Assembly (NCBI GenBank): GCA_937951485.1
Contig: CALEDJ010000016.1
Span: 1-64,000, forward strand
DNA from: an uncultured bacterium
Lineage (GTDB): Bacteria > Hydrogenedentota > Hydrogenedentia > Hydrogenedentales > CAILVY01
Direction of reading: 5' to 3'
Length of the DNA stretch: 64,000 nucleotides
The notes below the pieces were generated by a model that did no database searches, was not told the origin of the DNA, and saw nothing but the letters and a program-made list of their open reading frames with translations. Shown here piece by piece: positions 53,848 to 60,992 of this stretch (position 1 is its first letter; every line of letters begins with the position of its first letter). A program made the translations under genes and the position numbers.

Positions 53848-55010
53848 CGCCGCAGGCCGAAATGCCGGAAAGATTCCGCTTCCTGGAATCGCTGCGCACG
53901 CCGTGCTATGTCGTGGATGAGGCCCTGATTGACCGTAACCTGGATATTCTGGCCTCTGTTCAGCAGCGAACGGAGTGCCGCATTCTGCTGGCCCTGAAGG
54001 GCTTCGCCATGTGGAGTCTGTTTCCGGCCATCCGCAAGCGGCTCTGCGGCGTTGCGGCCAGTTCCCTGCACGAGGCCATCCTCGGCCGCGAGGAATTCAG
54101 CCGCGAGGTGCATGTCTACGCTCCGGCCTACCGGGATGATGAATTTGAGGCATTGCTCGAAATCGCCGACCACATCGTGTTCAACTCGATTTCGCAATGG
54201 CAACGCTTTCGGAGCGCGGCGCTGCGCGCAGAACGTCCCGTCAAATTCGGACTGCGCATCAACCCGGAGCACTCCGAAGTCGTCGTGCGATTGTACGACC
54301 CCTGCGCGCCCGGGTCGCGTCTCGGCATACGTCTCGCGGATTTTGACGCGTCGCAGTTGGAGGGCATCACCGGCCTGCATTTCCACACCCTCTGTGAATT
54401 GAACGCCGACGCATTGGAGCGTACCCTGGAGGTGTTCGAGCGTAAATTCGGTCCATACCTCGATCGGATGCAGTGGGTGAATTTCGGCGGCGGCCACCAC
54501 ATCACGCGTGAGGATTACGATATTGACCGTCTTTGCCGCATCATCGAGGATTTTCGCGCGCGTCGCAACCTCCTGGTCTATCTCGAACCCGGCGAGGCCG
54601 TCGCTCTGAAAACCGGTTATCTGGTCGCCTCCGTGCTGGACATCGTGCACAACGAGGTGGACATCGCGGTGCTCGACACCTCCGCCACCGCGCACATGCC
54701 CGATGTGCTCGAAATGCCTTATCGCCCCGCTGTGGAAGGCGCGGGCGATCCCGGACAATACCCCCACCTGTACCGACTCGGCGGCTTGACCTGTCTCGCG
54801 GGCGACGTCATCGGCGATTACTCCTTTCCGCAACCGCTCGCGGTCGGTGACAAACTCGTTTTCCATGACATGGCGCACTACACCATGGTGAAAAACACCA
54901 CCTTCAACGGCGTCCGCCTGCCCGACATTGTTCTCCATGATTCCCGCACCGGCCATACCCGCGTCGTGCGTGAATTCACCTATGACGACTACAAACGCCG
55001 ACTCTCGTAA
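53844..55010 (+). CDS. nspC: Carboxynorspermidine/carboxyspermidine decarboxylase
   Basis: 388 residues, GTG start in the upstream stop. Alanine-racemase-fold PLP enzyme: RTPCYVVDEALIDRNLDIL, the lysine in LLALKGFAMWSLFP (about residue 52), GLRINPEHSEV, HFHTLCELNAD (about 178), NFGGGHHITREDYD (about 213), EPGEAVALKTGYLV (about 249) and TCLAGDVIGDYSF (about 315). It removes CO2 from carboxyspermidine, completing spermidine or norspermidine. It is coupled to the dehydrogenase. Confidence 0.94.
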   Translation: MTPQAEMPERFRFLESLRTPCYVVDEALIDRNLDILASVQQRTECRILLALKGFAMWSLFPAIRKRLCGVAASSLHEAILGREEFSREVHVYAPAYRDDEFEALLEIADHIVFNSISQWQRFRSAALRAERPVKFGLRINPEHSEVVVRLYDPCAPGSRLGIRLADFDASQLEGITGLHFHTLCELNADALERTLEVFERKFGPYLDRMQWVNFGGGHHITREDYDIDRLCRIIEDFRARRNLLVYLEPGEAVALKTGYLVASVLDIVHNEVDIAVLDTSATAHMPDVLEMPYRPAVEGAGDPGQYPHLYRLGGLTCLAGDVIGDYSFPQPLAVGDKLVFHDMAHYTMVKNTTFNGVRLPDIVLHDSRTGHTRVVREFTYDDYKRRLS

Positions 55011-55143
55011 ACAGCGCTGTTCCTCTGCTCCCCGAGAATCGCCGTCAGATATGCGTTTCTCAAACGACCTTGACTTGGAGTAAACTGTCCGCGTTCGCCG
55101 GAAAACAGTCAGAGGCGGGAAGCATTTTTCAGGAGGACATAAA

Positions 55144-56436
55144 ATGGACCGGCAGATGAAGCACGATGCGGCGCGGCCGACGCGCCGGGAGTTTATGCGC
55201 ACGGCGGCGGCGGGAACCGCCATGGCGTCGTTCGGGATTTTGCGCAGCACCCATGCGCAGGGCACGGACGTGTTGAAGGTGGGATTGATCGGATGCGGCG
55301 GGCGCGGCACGGGCGCGGCGCGCGAAGCGTTGCTGGCGGACCCGAATACCGCATTGGTAGCCGTGGGCGATGTGTTCCGGGACATGGTCGAGAGCAGCCT
55401 GAACCGCCTCAAGACTGATCCAAAAATTGCGCCGAGAATCACGGTGGATGCGGCGCATCAGTTTGCGGGTTTTGACGCCTATCAGGGCGTGATTGATTCC
55501 TGTGACGTGATCGTGCACGCCACGCCGCCGGGCTTTCGTCCGCAGCATCTGCGCGCGTGCGTCGAGGCGGGCAAGCATGTATTCGTGGAGAAGCCGGTGG
55601 CGGTGGACGCGCCGGGCGTTCGATCCGTGATGGAGTCCTGCCGGATGGCGAAGGAAAAGGGCCTGAACCTGGTGTCGGGGCTATGCTACCGCTATGAGTT
55701 CGCGAAACGGGAAACCATCAAGCGGTTGCAGGATGGCGCGATCGGCGACATCATCACGCTCCAGACGACCTACAACACCGGCGGCCTCTGGCATAAGGGC
55801 CGCGGGGATGACTGGACCGAGATGGAGTATCAACTCCGCAACTGGCTCTATTTCGACTGGCTGTCCGGCGACCACATCAACGAGCAGCACATTCACAGCC
55901 TGGACAAGATCATGTGGCTCATGGGAGATGTTCCGCCGGCAAAATGCACATCCAGCGGGGGGCGCGCCCAGCGCACCGATCCCAAATACGGAAACATCTA
56001 CGACCACTTCAACGGCGTCTATGAATGGGAGAGCGGCGTGCGCTGCTTCAACTCCTGCCGCCAATGGGAGAGCACCAGCACCGACGTGTCGGACTGGGTC
56101 TTCGGCACAAAGGGTGTCGCAAATATCCAGGAACACTACATCCGGACGTATGACGGCCAGGAATGGCGTCACGAACGCAAGGGGGAGGATAACATGTACC
56201 AGAACGAGCACAATGAACTCTTCGCGGCTATCCGGAAGGGCGAAGTGATTGTGGACGAGTACATGTGTTCGAGCACGTTGATGGCGATTCTGGGACGCAC
56301 ATCGGCCTATACCGGCAAGACGCTCACCTGGGAGCAAATGCTGAACTCGGAGTTGGACCTCACCCCGCCGAAAATAGCCTGGGGCGATGTGCCGATGAAC
56401 CCCATCCCCGTGCCCGGCGTGACGCCGTTTATCTAA
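55144..56436 (+). CDS. Tat-exported Gfo/Idh/MocA family oxidoreductase
   Basis: 430 residues. A twin-arginine signal (PTRREFMRTAAAGTAMASFG) precedes a Rossmann domain with KVGLIGCGGRGTGAA, VIVHATPPGFRPQHL and the GKHVFVEKPVAVDA lysine motif. The C-terminal half has GLCYRYEFAKRETIKRLQ, HINEQHIHSLDKIMWLMGD with the catalytic-type His, and NIYDHFNGVYEWESGVR. It probably oxidises a sugar or aldol-like substrate with bound NAD(P). Tat export fits a tightly bound cofactor, as in known glucose-fructose oxidoreductases. AGGAGG lies just upstream at 55131. Confidence 0.9.
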   Translation: MDRQMKHDAARPTRREFMRTAAAGTAMASFGILRSTHAQGTDVLKVGLIGCGGRGTGAAREALLADPNTALVAVGDVFRDMVESSLNRLKTDPKIAPRITVDAAHQFAGFDAYQGVIDSCDVIVHATPPGFRPQHLRACVEAGKHVFVEKPVAVDAPGVRSVMESCRMAKEKGLNLVSGLCYRYEFAKRETIKRLQDGAIGDIITLQTTYNTGGLWHKGRGDDWTEMEYQLRNWLYFDWLSGDHINEQHIHSLDKIMWLMGDVPPAKCTSSGGRAQRTDPKYGNIYDHFNGVYEWESGVRCFNSCRQWESTSTDVSDWVFGTKGVANIQEHYIRTYDGQEWRHERKGEDNMYQNEHNELFAAIRKGEVIVDEYMCSSTLMAILGRTSAYTGKTLTWEQMLNSELDLTPPKIAWGDVPMNPIPVPGVTPFI

Positions 56437-56484
56437 GCACGGCGGCAAGTCGTATCTGAGAAATGCAGCAAAGGAAAGAACTGA

Positions 56485-56932
56485 CTACTGCTCCAACTCA
56501 TCCAGAAGCAGCACGGAAATGTTCTCGATTTTCAATAGTTGTCGATCATTTGTCATAAAGGCTTCGCAATGGGAAGCAAGCGCTACGCCCACTTGAAGCG
56601 CATCAGCCAGCGTGATCGAAAGCGAAGCCCGCAAGTGAGCGGCATGGTTCGCTGCTTCTGCCCCGATTTCATAGAACTCGGTGTTGACTCCCTGAAGAAT
56701 CAGGTGTCTATAGGCCTCAGATTGTTTTGACAGTCCGTGTCTTATTGGATGCACCAAACATTCCACGAGCGTTACCGGCGAAGTGATAATCGAAATCCCT
56801 GCATCCCTCCGAAAACGAAAAAAAGCCTCCTTTCGCGAAAAATAGACAGGATGCTGCTCAAAAAAAATAGATCACCGGCGCCGTATCCAGAAAAACGCGT
56901 CGCACATTTTTTAATGCGTCGGCAATGTTCAC
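56485..56932 (-). pseudogene. PIN-domain toxin gene frameshifted at a run of eight T
   Basis: The GTG at 56932, with AAGGA seven nt upstream on the minus strand, opens VNIADALKNVRRVFLDTAPV then IYFF and a TGA. The break lies in eight consecutive T on the minus strand (eight A at 56860-56867 on the plus). In the other frame the protein continues EQHPVYFSRKEAFFRFRRD, then SIITSPVTLVECLVHP, SITLADALQVGVAL and MTNDRQLLKIENI to 56485. The four PIN acidic positions (LDT, VEC, ADA, NDR) are intact on both sides. Removing one T restores a 148-codon VapC-like toxin. It may be a sequencing error, a phase-variable switch, or slippage-dependent expression. Confidence 0.8.
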
Positions 56933-56934
56933 TG

Positions 56935-57171
56935 TTAATTCCTTGACTTGTCCGATTCTCTTCTGGTACGACTCACCCATGCTTGCGCGTCTTCACCGCA
57001 AAGGGGATATGGTGCTGATGCCGCGTAATCCTCCCAGGCAGGATGGGCGTCTTGTTCTGTCCGCGTGCTGCGCATTTGTCTGATAAGATGTTCTATCAGC
57101 AATAGACGTTGTCCCGGAGGCAGTTTCTCAGCCCTTTGCAGCACATCCTCATAAGACGTTTGCATGTCCAT
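56935..57171 (-). CDS. Antitoxin-like protein paired with the PIN toxin
   Basis: 78 residues from the ATG at 57171; an extended frame upstream is unlikely. It starts MDMQTSYEDVLQRAEKLPPG, then QRLLLIEHLIRQMR, a helical pattern seen in many VapB/DUF2281-type antitoxins, and ends in a basic/acidic C-terminal tail rich in Ser and Arg (TRRESDKSRN). Its stop is two bases before the toxin start, which is the usual tight VapBC-like arrangement. No DNA-binding motif is certain. Confidence 0.65.
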   Translation of the reverse strand: MDMQTSYEDVLQRAEKLPPGQRLLLIEHLIRQMRSTRTEQDAHPAWEDYAASAPYPLCGEDAQAWVSRTRRESDKSRN

Positions 57172-57564
57172 AAAACGACTCTCCACCGCTACCAAACACG
57201 CCAACTGACGTGCTTACTTACCCATTTCAACGGCGTCACCGCAAATCCATCCTATAGTGCCCCCTTCACGTCGTCAAGCGCAAGTTTGCTGTTGTCGGCA
57301 TCACTGCGAAAGGGTGGGAGACGGGTTTGGGTTGGGGTTTGTACGGCATGTTGCTGATTACCCGCATCGGATGCGGTTTTTTTCTCTTACTCATCCGACC
57401 CTGGGTCTCCAGAAAATATGATTACTGTGGACTTTCGGACGGAGTTGTGGCTCGGTCAGGAGACCGGCCACAACAAGGTTCAAGACCGACCACGACACAA
57501 ACGCGAACAGCAGGGAGTCGTTTCCAAAAAGCCAGAGTTTGCGGTCGCGGCGCCAGTTCTGCGA
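57172..57564. other. Intergenic region with a REP-like palindrome
   Basis: Nearly 400 bp without a convincing gene, upstream of the antitoxin and downstream of the YbjQ gene (both on the minus strand). The REP-like element at 57447-57473 is inside. CCGCAT-CGG-ATGCGG (57362-57376) followed by seven T is a small hairpin with T-run on the plus strand, but no plus-strand gene precedes it. Confidence 0.5.
57447..57473. repeat. REP-like palindrome, second copy
   Basis: GTGGCTCGGTC, AGGA and GACCGGCCACAAC (57447-57473), differing from the copy at 14622-14649 at only a few positions. The arms form a hairpin of about ten pairs with one bulged base. Confidence 0.7.
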
Positions 57565-57921
57565 CTACCCCTCGTGCGGAACTGCGGCGTGTTCCGATGT
57601 GTCCAGGTCCTCAACGATCACTGCGGTGCCGTAGATGAGAATCTCCGCTGCGCCCTGGGAAATGTTGGATGTGCCGTAGCGCGCACACACAACGGCATTC
57701 GCGCCCAGTTTCTGCGCGGTTTCGATCATGCGGTCCAGCGCCTGCTCGCGGGACTCTGCCAGCATTTTGGTGTATTCTTCGATTTCGCCGCCGACCACGT
57801 TGCGGAAAATGGCGAGGATGTCGCGGCCGATGTTGGCGGCGCGCACCGTGGCTCCGCGCACCAGTCCGAGGCTTTTCACAATCCTTTTACCGGCGATCTC
57901 CGGCGTCGTAACCACTATCAT
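57565..57921 (-). CDS. YbjQ/UPF0145 family protein
   Basis: 118 residues. Family pattern: IVVTTPEIAGKRIVKSLGLV at the start, RGATVRAANIGRDI, and LGANAVVCARYGTSNI, then ILIYGTAVIV near the end. The pentameric YbjQ fold is sometimes called a heavy-metal-binding domain, but the function is not settled. It overlaps the anti-sigma gene by four bases (ATGA), so it is a member of the sigma/anti-sigma operon. Confidence 0.9.
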   Translation of the reverse strand: MIVVTTPEIAGKRIVKSLGLVRGATVRAANIGRDILAIFRNVVGGEIEEYTKMLAESREQALDRMIETAQKLGANAVVCARYGTSNISQGAAEILIYGTAVIVEDLDTSEHAAVPHEG

Positions 57922-58364
57922 CGTTGGACTTCCCTGCTGTATCGGTCTGTTTTTGCGGCTCTGATACGCTGACGCAGGACGGAAATGAACAATACAACCG
58001 CACCGACGACTGGCACAGTGATCAGTGTCTTTGCCAACAGCGATATTTCATCCTCCGTGAAAAACAGTACAATACCATACGCGCAAAGCGCGATCATTCC
58101 CAAGATCAGAATGATCCACCCCGACTTGCGTTCCAGACGGTTGTATACGCCATCCAGAAATCGGTCCCATGCCTCCATGGGCAAATCCTCCCCGGTGAAT
58201 GCCGCGGCGGTACCCGCCGCAAGGCTCTTCATCACGGCATATTCCCGGCGGCATGCGGGACATGCCGCCAGATGCGCCTCGATGCGTTGGCGATCATCCG
58301 CTCTCAGTTCGCCATCGAGATACCCGGAGATAAGCACCTCAAAGTCTTTGCACTCTGGATTCAT
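57918..58364 (-). CDS. Membrane anti-sigma factor with zinc-finger (ZAS) domain
   Basis: 148 residues. Residues about 5-45 contain the zinc-type HLAACPACRREY (HxxxCxxC) with a helical lead-in (FEVLISGYLDGEL), the anti-sigma ZAS signature. Two hydrophobic helices follow (about 80-102 and 110-132), so the protein is anchored with the ZAS domain in the cytoplasm. It should sequester the ECF sigma factor encoded 81 bp upstream. The C-terminus is short and cytoplasmic, so stress may be sensed in the membrane. Confidence 0.9.
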   Translation of the reverse strand: MNPECKDFEVLISGYLDGELRADDRQRIEAHLAACPACRREYAVMKSLAAGTAAAFTGEDLPMEAWDRFLDGVYNRLERKSGWIILILGMIALCAYGIVLFFTEDEISLLAKTLITVPVVGAVVLFISVLRQRIRAAKTDRYSREVQR

Positions 58365-58445
58365 GGCCGACCGCCGCGTTTCCCGCGTCGCGCCCGGAGC
58401 CGCAGAGCGCCGCGCGCGCGATGTTGCACCCTGTCTCCATATCCT

Positions 58446-59087
58446 TTATACACCGGACCCTCCAGGAATATTCGCCACCTGTCCAAGCGGCAATGCGTTG
58501 TCCGGCGCGGACGGCACGGCCGCCGCGATGACATCAGGGGCTTCTTTTTCCAATTCCCTGCGCAAGTGCTGCCGGGCTGCATGGAGCCGCGACATCACCG
58601 TGCCCGTCGGAATCTTCAGCCACTGGGCGATCTCCGCGTAGGACAGTTCCAATAAATGGCGCAGGCGCAGAATTTCCGCCTGCTCCGGCGGTATGTGCGC
58701 CAAAGCGCGCTGAATCCGATTGCGCAGGTCCTGTAATGCCGCCACGCCGTCGGGACGAGCACCCGGATCGGGCAGGTCGAAACCATTGTGCAGCATTTCG
58801 TCGAGAGAAGTCTCCCTGCGCCGACCCCGCTTTTTAAGATGGTTTACACATGTGTTGTGAATGATGCGGTAGAGCCACGGATAAAATGGCATTGCCGGGT
58901 CAAAGCGCGACATCGCCCGGAAAGCCCGCACGAAGGACTCCTGCGCCAGTTCCAGCGCATCCTCCCGGTTACCGACCATGCTGTAGCAGGCCGCGTAGGC
59001 GCGCCGCTGATAAGCGCGCACCAGCGCGCCAAAGGCGGTGCGATCCCCCCCACGCGCAGCGGTAATCACTGTTTTCTCATCCGTCAT
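58446..59087 (-). CDS. ECF-type RNA polymerase sigma factor
   Basis: 213 residues from the ATG at 59087, 11 nt after GAGGG on the minus strand; a GTG four codons upstream overlaps that site. Sigma region 2 is AFGALVRAYQRRAYAACYSM with DALELAQESFVRAFRAM and FYPWLYRIIHN. Region 4 has ERALAHIPPEQAEILRLRHLLELSYAEIA-type helices in pieces (PPEQAEILRLRH, LSYAEIAQWLKIPTGTVMSR). Regions 1 and 3 are missing, which defines ECF sigma factors. It is controlled by the ZAS anti-sigma factor next to it. Confidence 0.93.
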   Translation of the reverse strand: MTDEKTVITAARGGDRTAFGALVRAYQRRAYAACYSMVGNREDALELAQESFVRAFRAMSRFDPAMPFYPWLYRIIHNTCVNHLKKRGRRRETSLDEMLHNGFDLPDPGARPDGVAALQDLRNRIQRALAHIPPEQAEILRLRHLLELSYAEIAQWLKIPTGTVMSRLHAARQHLRRELEKEAPDVIAAAVPSAPDNALPLGQVANIPGGSGV

Positions 59088-59250
59088 GCTGGATTTCACC
59101 CTCAGAACGCATTCCGCTCCCAGGAGGCGCGATTCAACTCTACACCAACAAGAAACCGGCGCTCAATTCGGGAATTCAAACAACATGGACCGGCACAGAG
59201 AAACACAGACAGAGACGGACGCACAAGAGACTTGTATCATGTGGTTTTCG

Positions 59251-59279
59251 TTGCGAAAAAACGTCGGGAATGGTAATAT
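59251..59279 (+). promoter_or_regulatory. Sigma-70 promoter of the thiolase gene
   Basis: TTGCGA (59251-59256) and TAATAT (59274-59279) are 17 nt apart. Transcription would start near 59286, giving a leader of about 45 nt with AAAGGAG at 59317-59323 before the ATG at 59332. Confidence 0.6.
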
Positions 59280-59331
59280 CCGCACCGTATCCATACACAC
59301 AATCGTGGGCATCAGCAAAGGAGAAACGCCA

Positions 59332-60510
59332 ATGAAGGATGTAGTCATTGTTTCGGCGGTGCGCACGGCCATCGGGACATTCGGCGGCACGTTGCGGGAT
59401 TATCCAGCGCCGGACCTCGCGGCGGCGGTGATCAAAGAGGCGATCGGCCGCGCAGGCGTTGCGGGAGACCTGGTGGGCGACGTCATTCTCGGTCAGTGCA
59501 TGCAGCGCACGGATGAAGCGACCACGGGGCGGCTGGCCGCGCTGAAGGCCGGCTTGCCGATCACTGTGCCCGGCGTGACGATCCAACGGAACTGCGCATC
59601 GGGCATGCAGGCGATCATCTACGGCGCACAGCAAATCATGCTCGGCGACATGGACATCGTGGTGGCGGGCGGCGTGGAGGTGATGAGCCGGACGCCGTAT
59701 ATGCTGAACACGGCACGTTGGGGACAGCGGCTCCAGCACGGCGTGATGTCGGACGGACTCTGGGACGGTCTGACGGACGCCTGGAGCGGCCTGATCATGG
59801 GCCTCACAGCGGAGAATCTGGCGGTGAAATACAACATATCCCGCGAAGAACAGGATGAAATCGCCCTGCGTTCGCACAACAACGCCGAAGCGGCAACCAC
59901 TTCCGGAAAATTCAAGGAGGAAATCCTCCCCATCAGCATCCCTCAGAAGAAGGGCGACCCGCTGATCTTCGACAAGGACGAGCATTTCCGGCCCGGGCTG
60001 ACCATGGACCAGTTGGCGCGGCTCAAGCCCACGTTCAAGAAAGACGGCACGGTCACGGCAGGCAACGCATCGGGCATCAATGACGCGGCAGCGGCGGTGG
60101 TGCTGATGAGCGCCGACAAGGCAAAAGAACTCGGCGTCGCACCCATCGCGCGGCTGCGGGGCTATGGACTCGGCGGTGTGGAACCGGAATTGATGGGTTA
60201 CGGCCCGGTGCCGGCGACCAAACAGGCGCTGGAACGCACCGGCATGAAACTCTCGGACATGGAACTCATCGAACTCAATGAGGCCTTCGCGGCGCAATAC
60301 CTGGCGTGTGAAAAACTGTTGGGCCTCAACCGTGAGATCACCAACGTCAATGGATCAGGCATAGGACTGGGCCACCCTGTGGGCTGCACCGGCACGCGCA
60401 TCATCGTGACGTTGCTGCACGAGATGAAGCGGCGCGGCAACAGCATCGGCCTCGCCACGCTGTGCGTCGGTGGCGGCATGGGACAGGCCACCATCTGGGA
60501 AATGTGCTGA
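59332..60510 (+). CDS. Thiolase (acetyl-CoA C-acyltransferase)
   Basis: 392 residues from the ATG at 59332, eight nt after AAAGGAG; the frame upstream runs through the promoter. Catalytic residues are in place: Cys88 in QRNCASGMQA, NEAFAAQ (about 320), GHPVGCTGTR (about 347) with its His, and CVGGGMGQ (about 377) with the second Cys. It condenses or cleaves acyl-CoA in fatty-acid or ketone metabolism. Whether it is of the biosynthetic or degradative type cannot be told from these motifs. It is monocistronic and divergent from the sigma operon. Confidence 0.93.
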   Translation: MKDVVIVSAVRTAIGTFGGTLRDYPAPDLAAAVIKEAIGRAGVAGDLVGDVILGQCMQRTDEATTGRLAALKAGLPITVPGVTIQRNCASGMQAIIYGAQQIMLGDMDIVVAGGVEVMSRTPYMLNTARWGQRLQHGVMSDGLWDGLTDAWSGLIMGLTAENLAVKYNISREEQDEIALRSHNNAEAATTSGKFKEEILPISIPQKKGDPLIFDKDEHFRPGLTMDQLARLKPTFKKDGTVTAGNASGINDAAAAVVLMSADKAKELGVAPIARLRGYGLGGVEPELMGYGPVPATKQALERTGMKLSDMELIELNEAFAAQYLACEKLLGLNREITNVNGSGIGLGHPVGCTGTRIIVTLLHEMKRRGNSIGLATLCVGGGMGQATIWEMC

Positions 60511-60626
60511 CCAATTGGTATTTTGGCCGGTGGAAGCAGCATTAAGGTTGTGCAGGCATCGTGGGCCAAATTGACGCACAGCAAATACCGTGAACCTTTT
60601 TTCACGGCCAATAATATCGTCTCAGA

Positions 60627-60971
60627 TTAAACGTCAAGCGATGCCAGCGCTCGGGTCATGGCGGAGCCGTCAATCGCCCCGTGGGAGGCGTGCCAGACCG
60701 CGCGCTGGTTTTTTATCAGGATGACCTGTGGTGACTGGTGGGTGATACCGAAACGCTCAGCGATGGCATTGGACACGGGCCGCGATTCGATCACCAGGAC
60801 GTAATAAACTGGCGGGGCTTCATCACCTGCCATCTGAAGGTATTCCTGTACACGACGATACGCTGCACTGGAAACAGGACAGCGCGTGCTGTGCTTGAAC
60901 AGAAAAAGGGTTCCGTCGCCGGCCGCTTCCAACGCGGCATCCAAGGCTTCAATGCTGTTGATTTCCTGCAT
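60627..60971 (-). CDS. YtxJ-like bacillithiol system redox protein
   Basis: 114 residues from the ATG at 60971, where GGGAAG gives a ribosome site; an ATG at 60986 has none. Thioredoxin-like fold with LFLFKHSTRCPVSSAAYRR, in which the single Cys of CPVS is the active-site cysteine, then YYVLVIESRPVSNAIAE, and SPQVILIKNQRAVWHASHGAI. YtxJ/BrxC-type proteins remove bacillithiol from cysteine residues, so the organism probably makes bacillithiol. It is likely cotranscribed with the large gene upstream, 21 bp away. Confidence 0.85.
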   Translation of the reverse strand: MQEINSIEALDAALEAAGDGTLFLFKHSTRCPVSSAAYRRVQEYLQMAGDEAPPVYYVLVIESRPVSNAIAERFGITHQSPQVILIKNQRAVWHASHGAIDGSAMTRALASLDV

Positions 60972-60992
60972 GACATCACTTCCCATATGGTT

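Noticed and set aside
56485-56766. Short minus-strand frame as an independent 93-residue gene
   Set aside because: It is the second part of the frameshifted PIN gene; the first part with the start and antitoxin overlap lies upstream in another frame.
57362-57383. CCGCAT/ATGCGG hairpin with seven T as a terminator
   Set aside because: It points along the plus strand, but no plus-strand gene lies upstream within reach; likely chance or part of a repeat.
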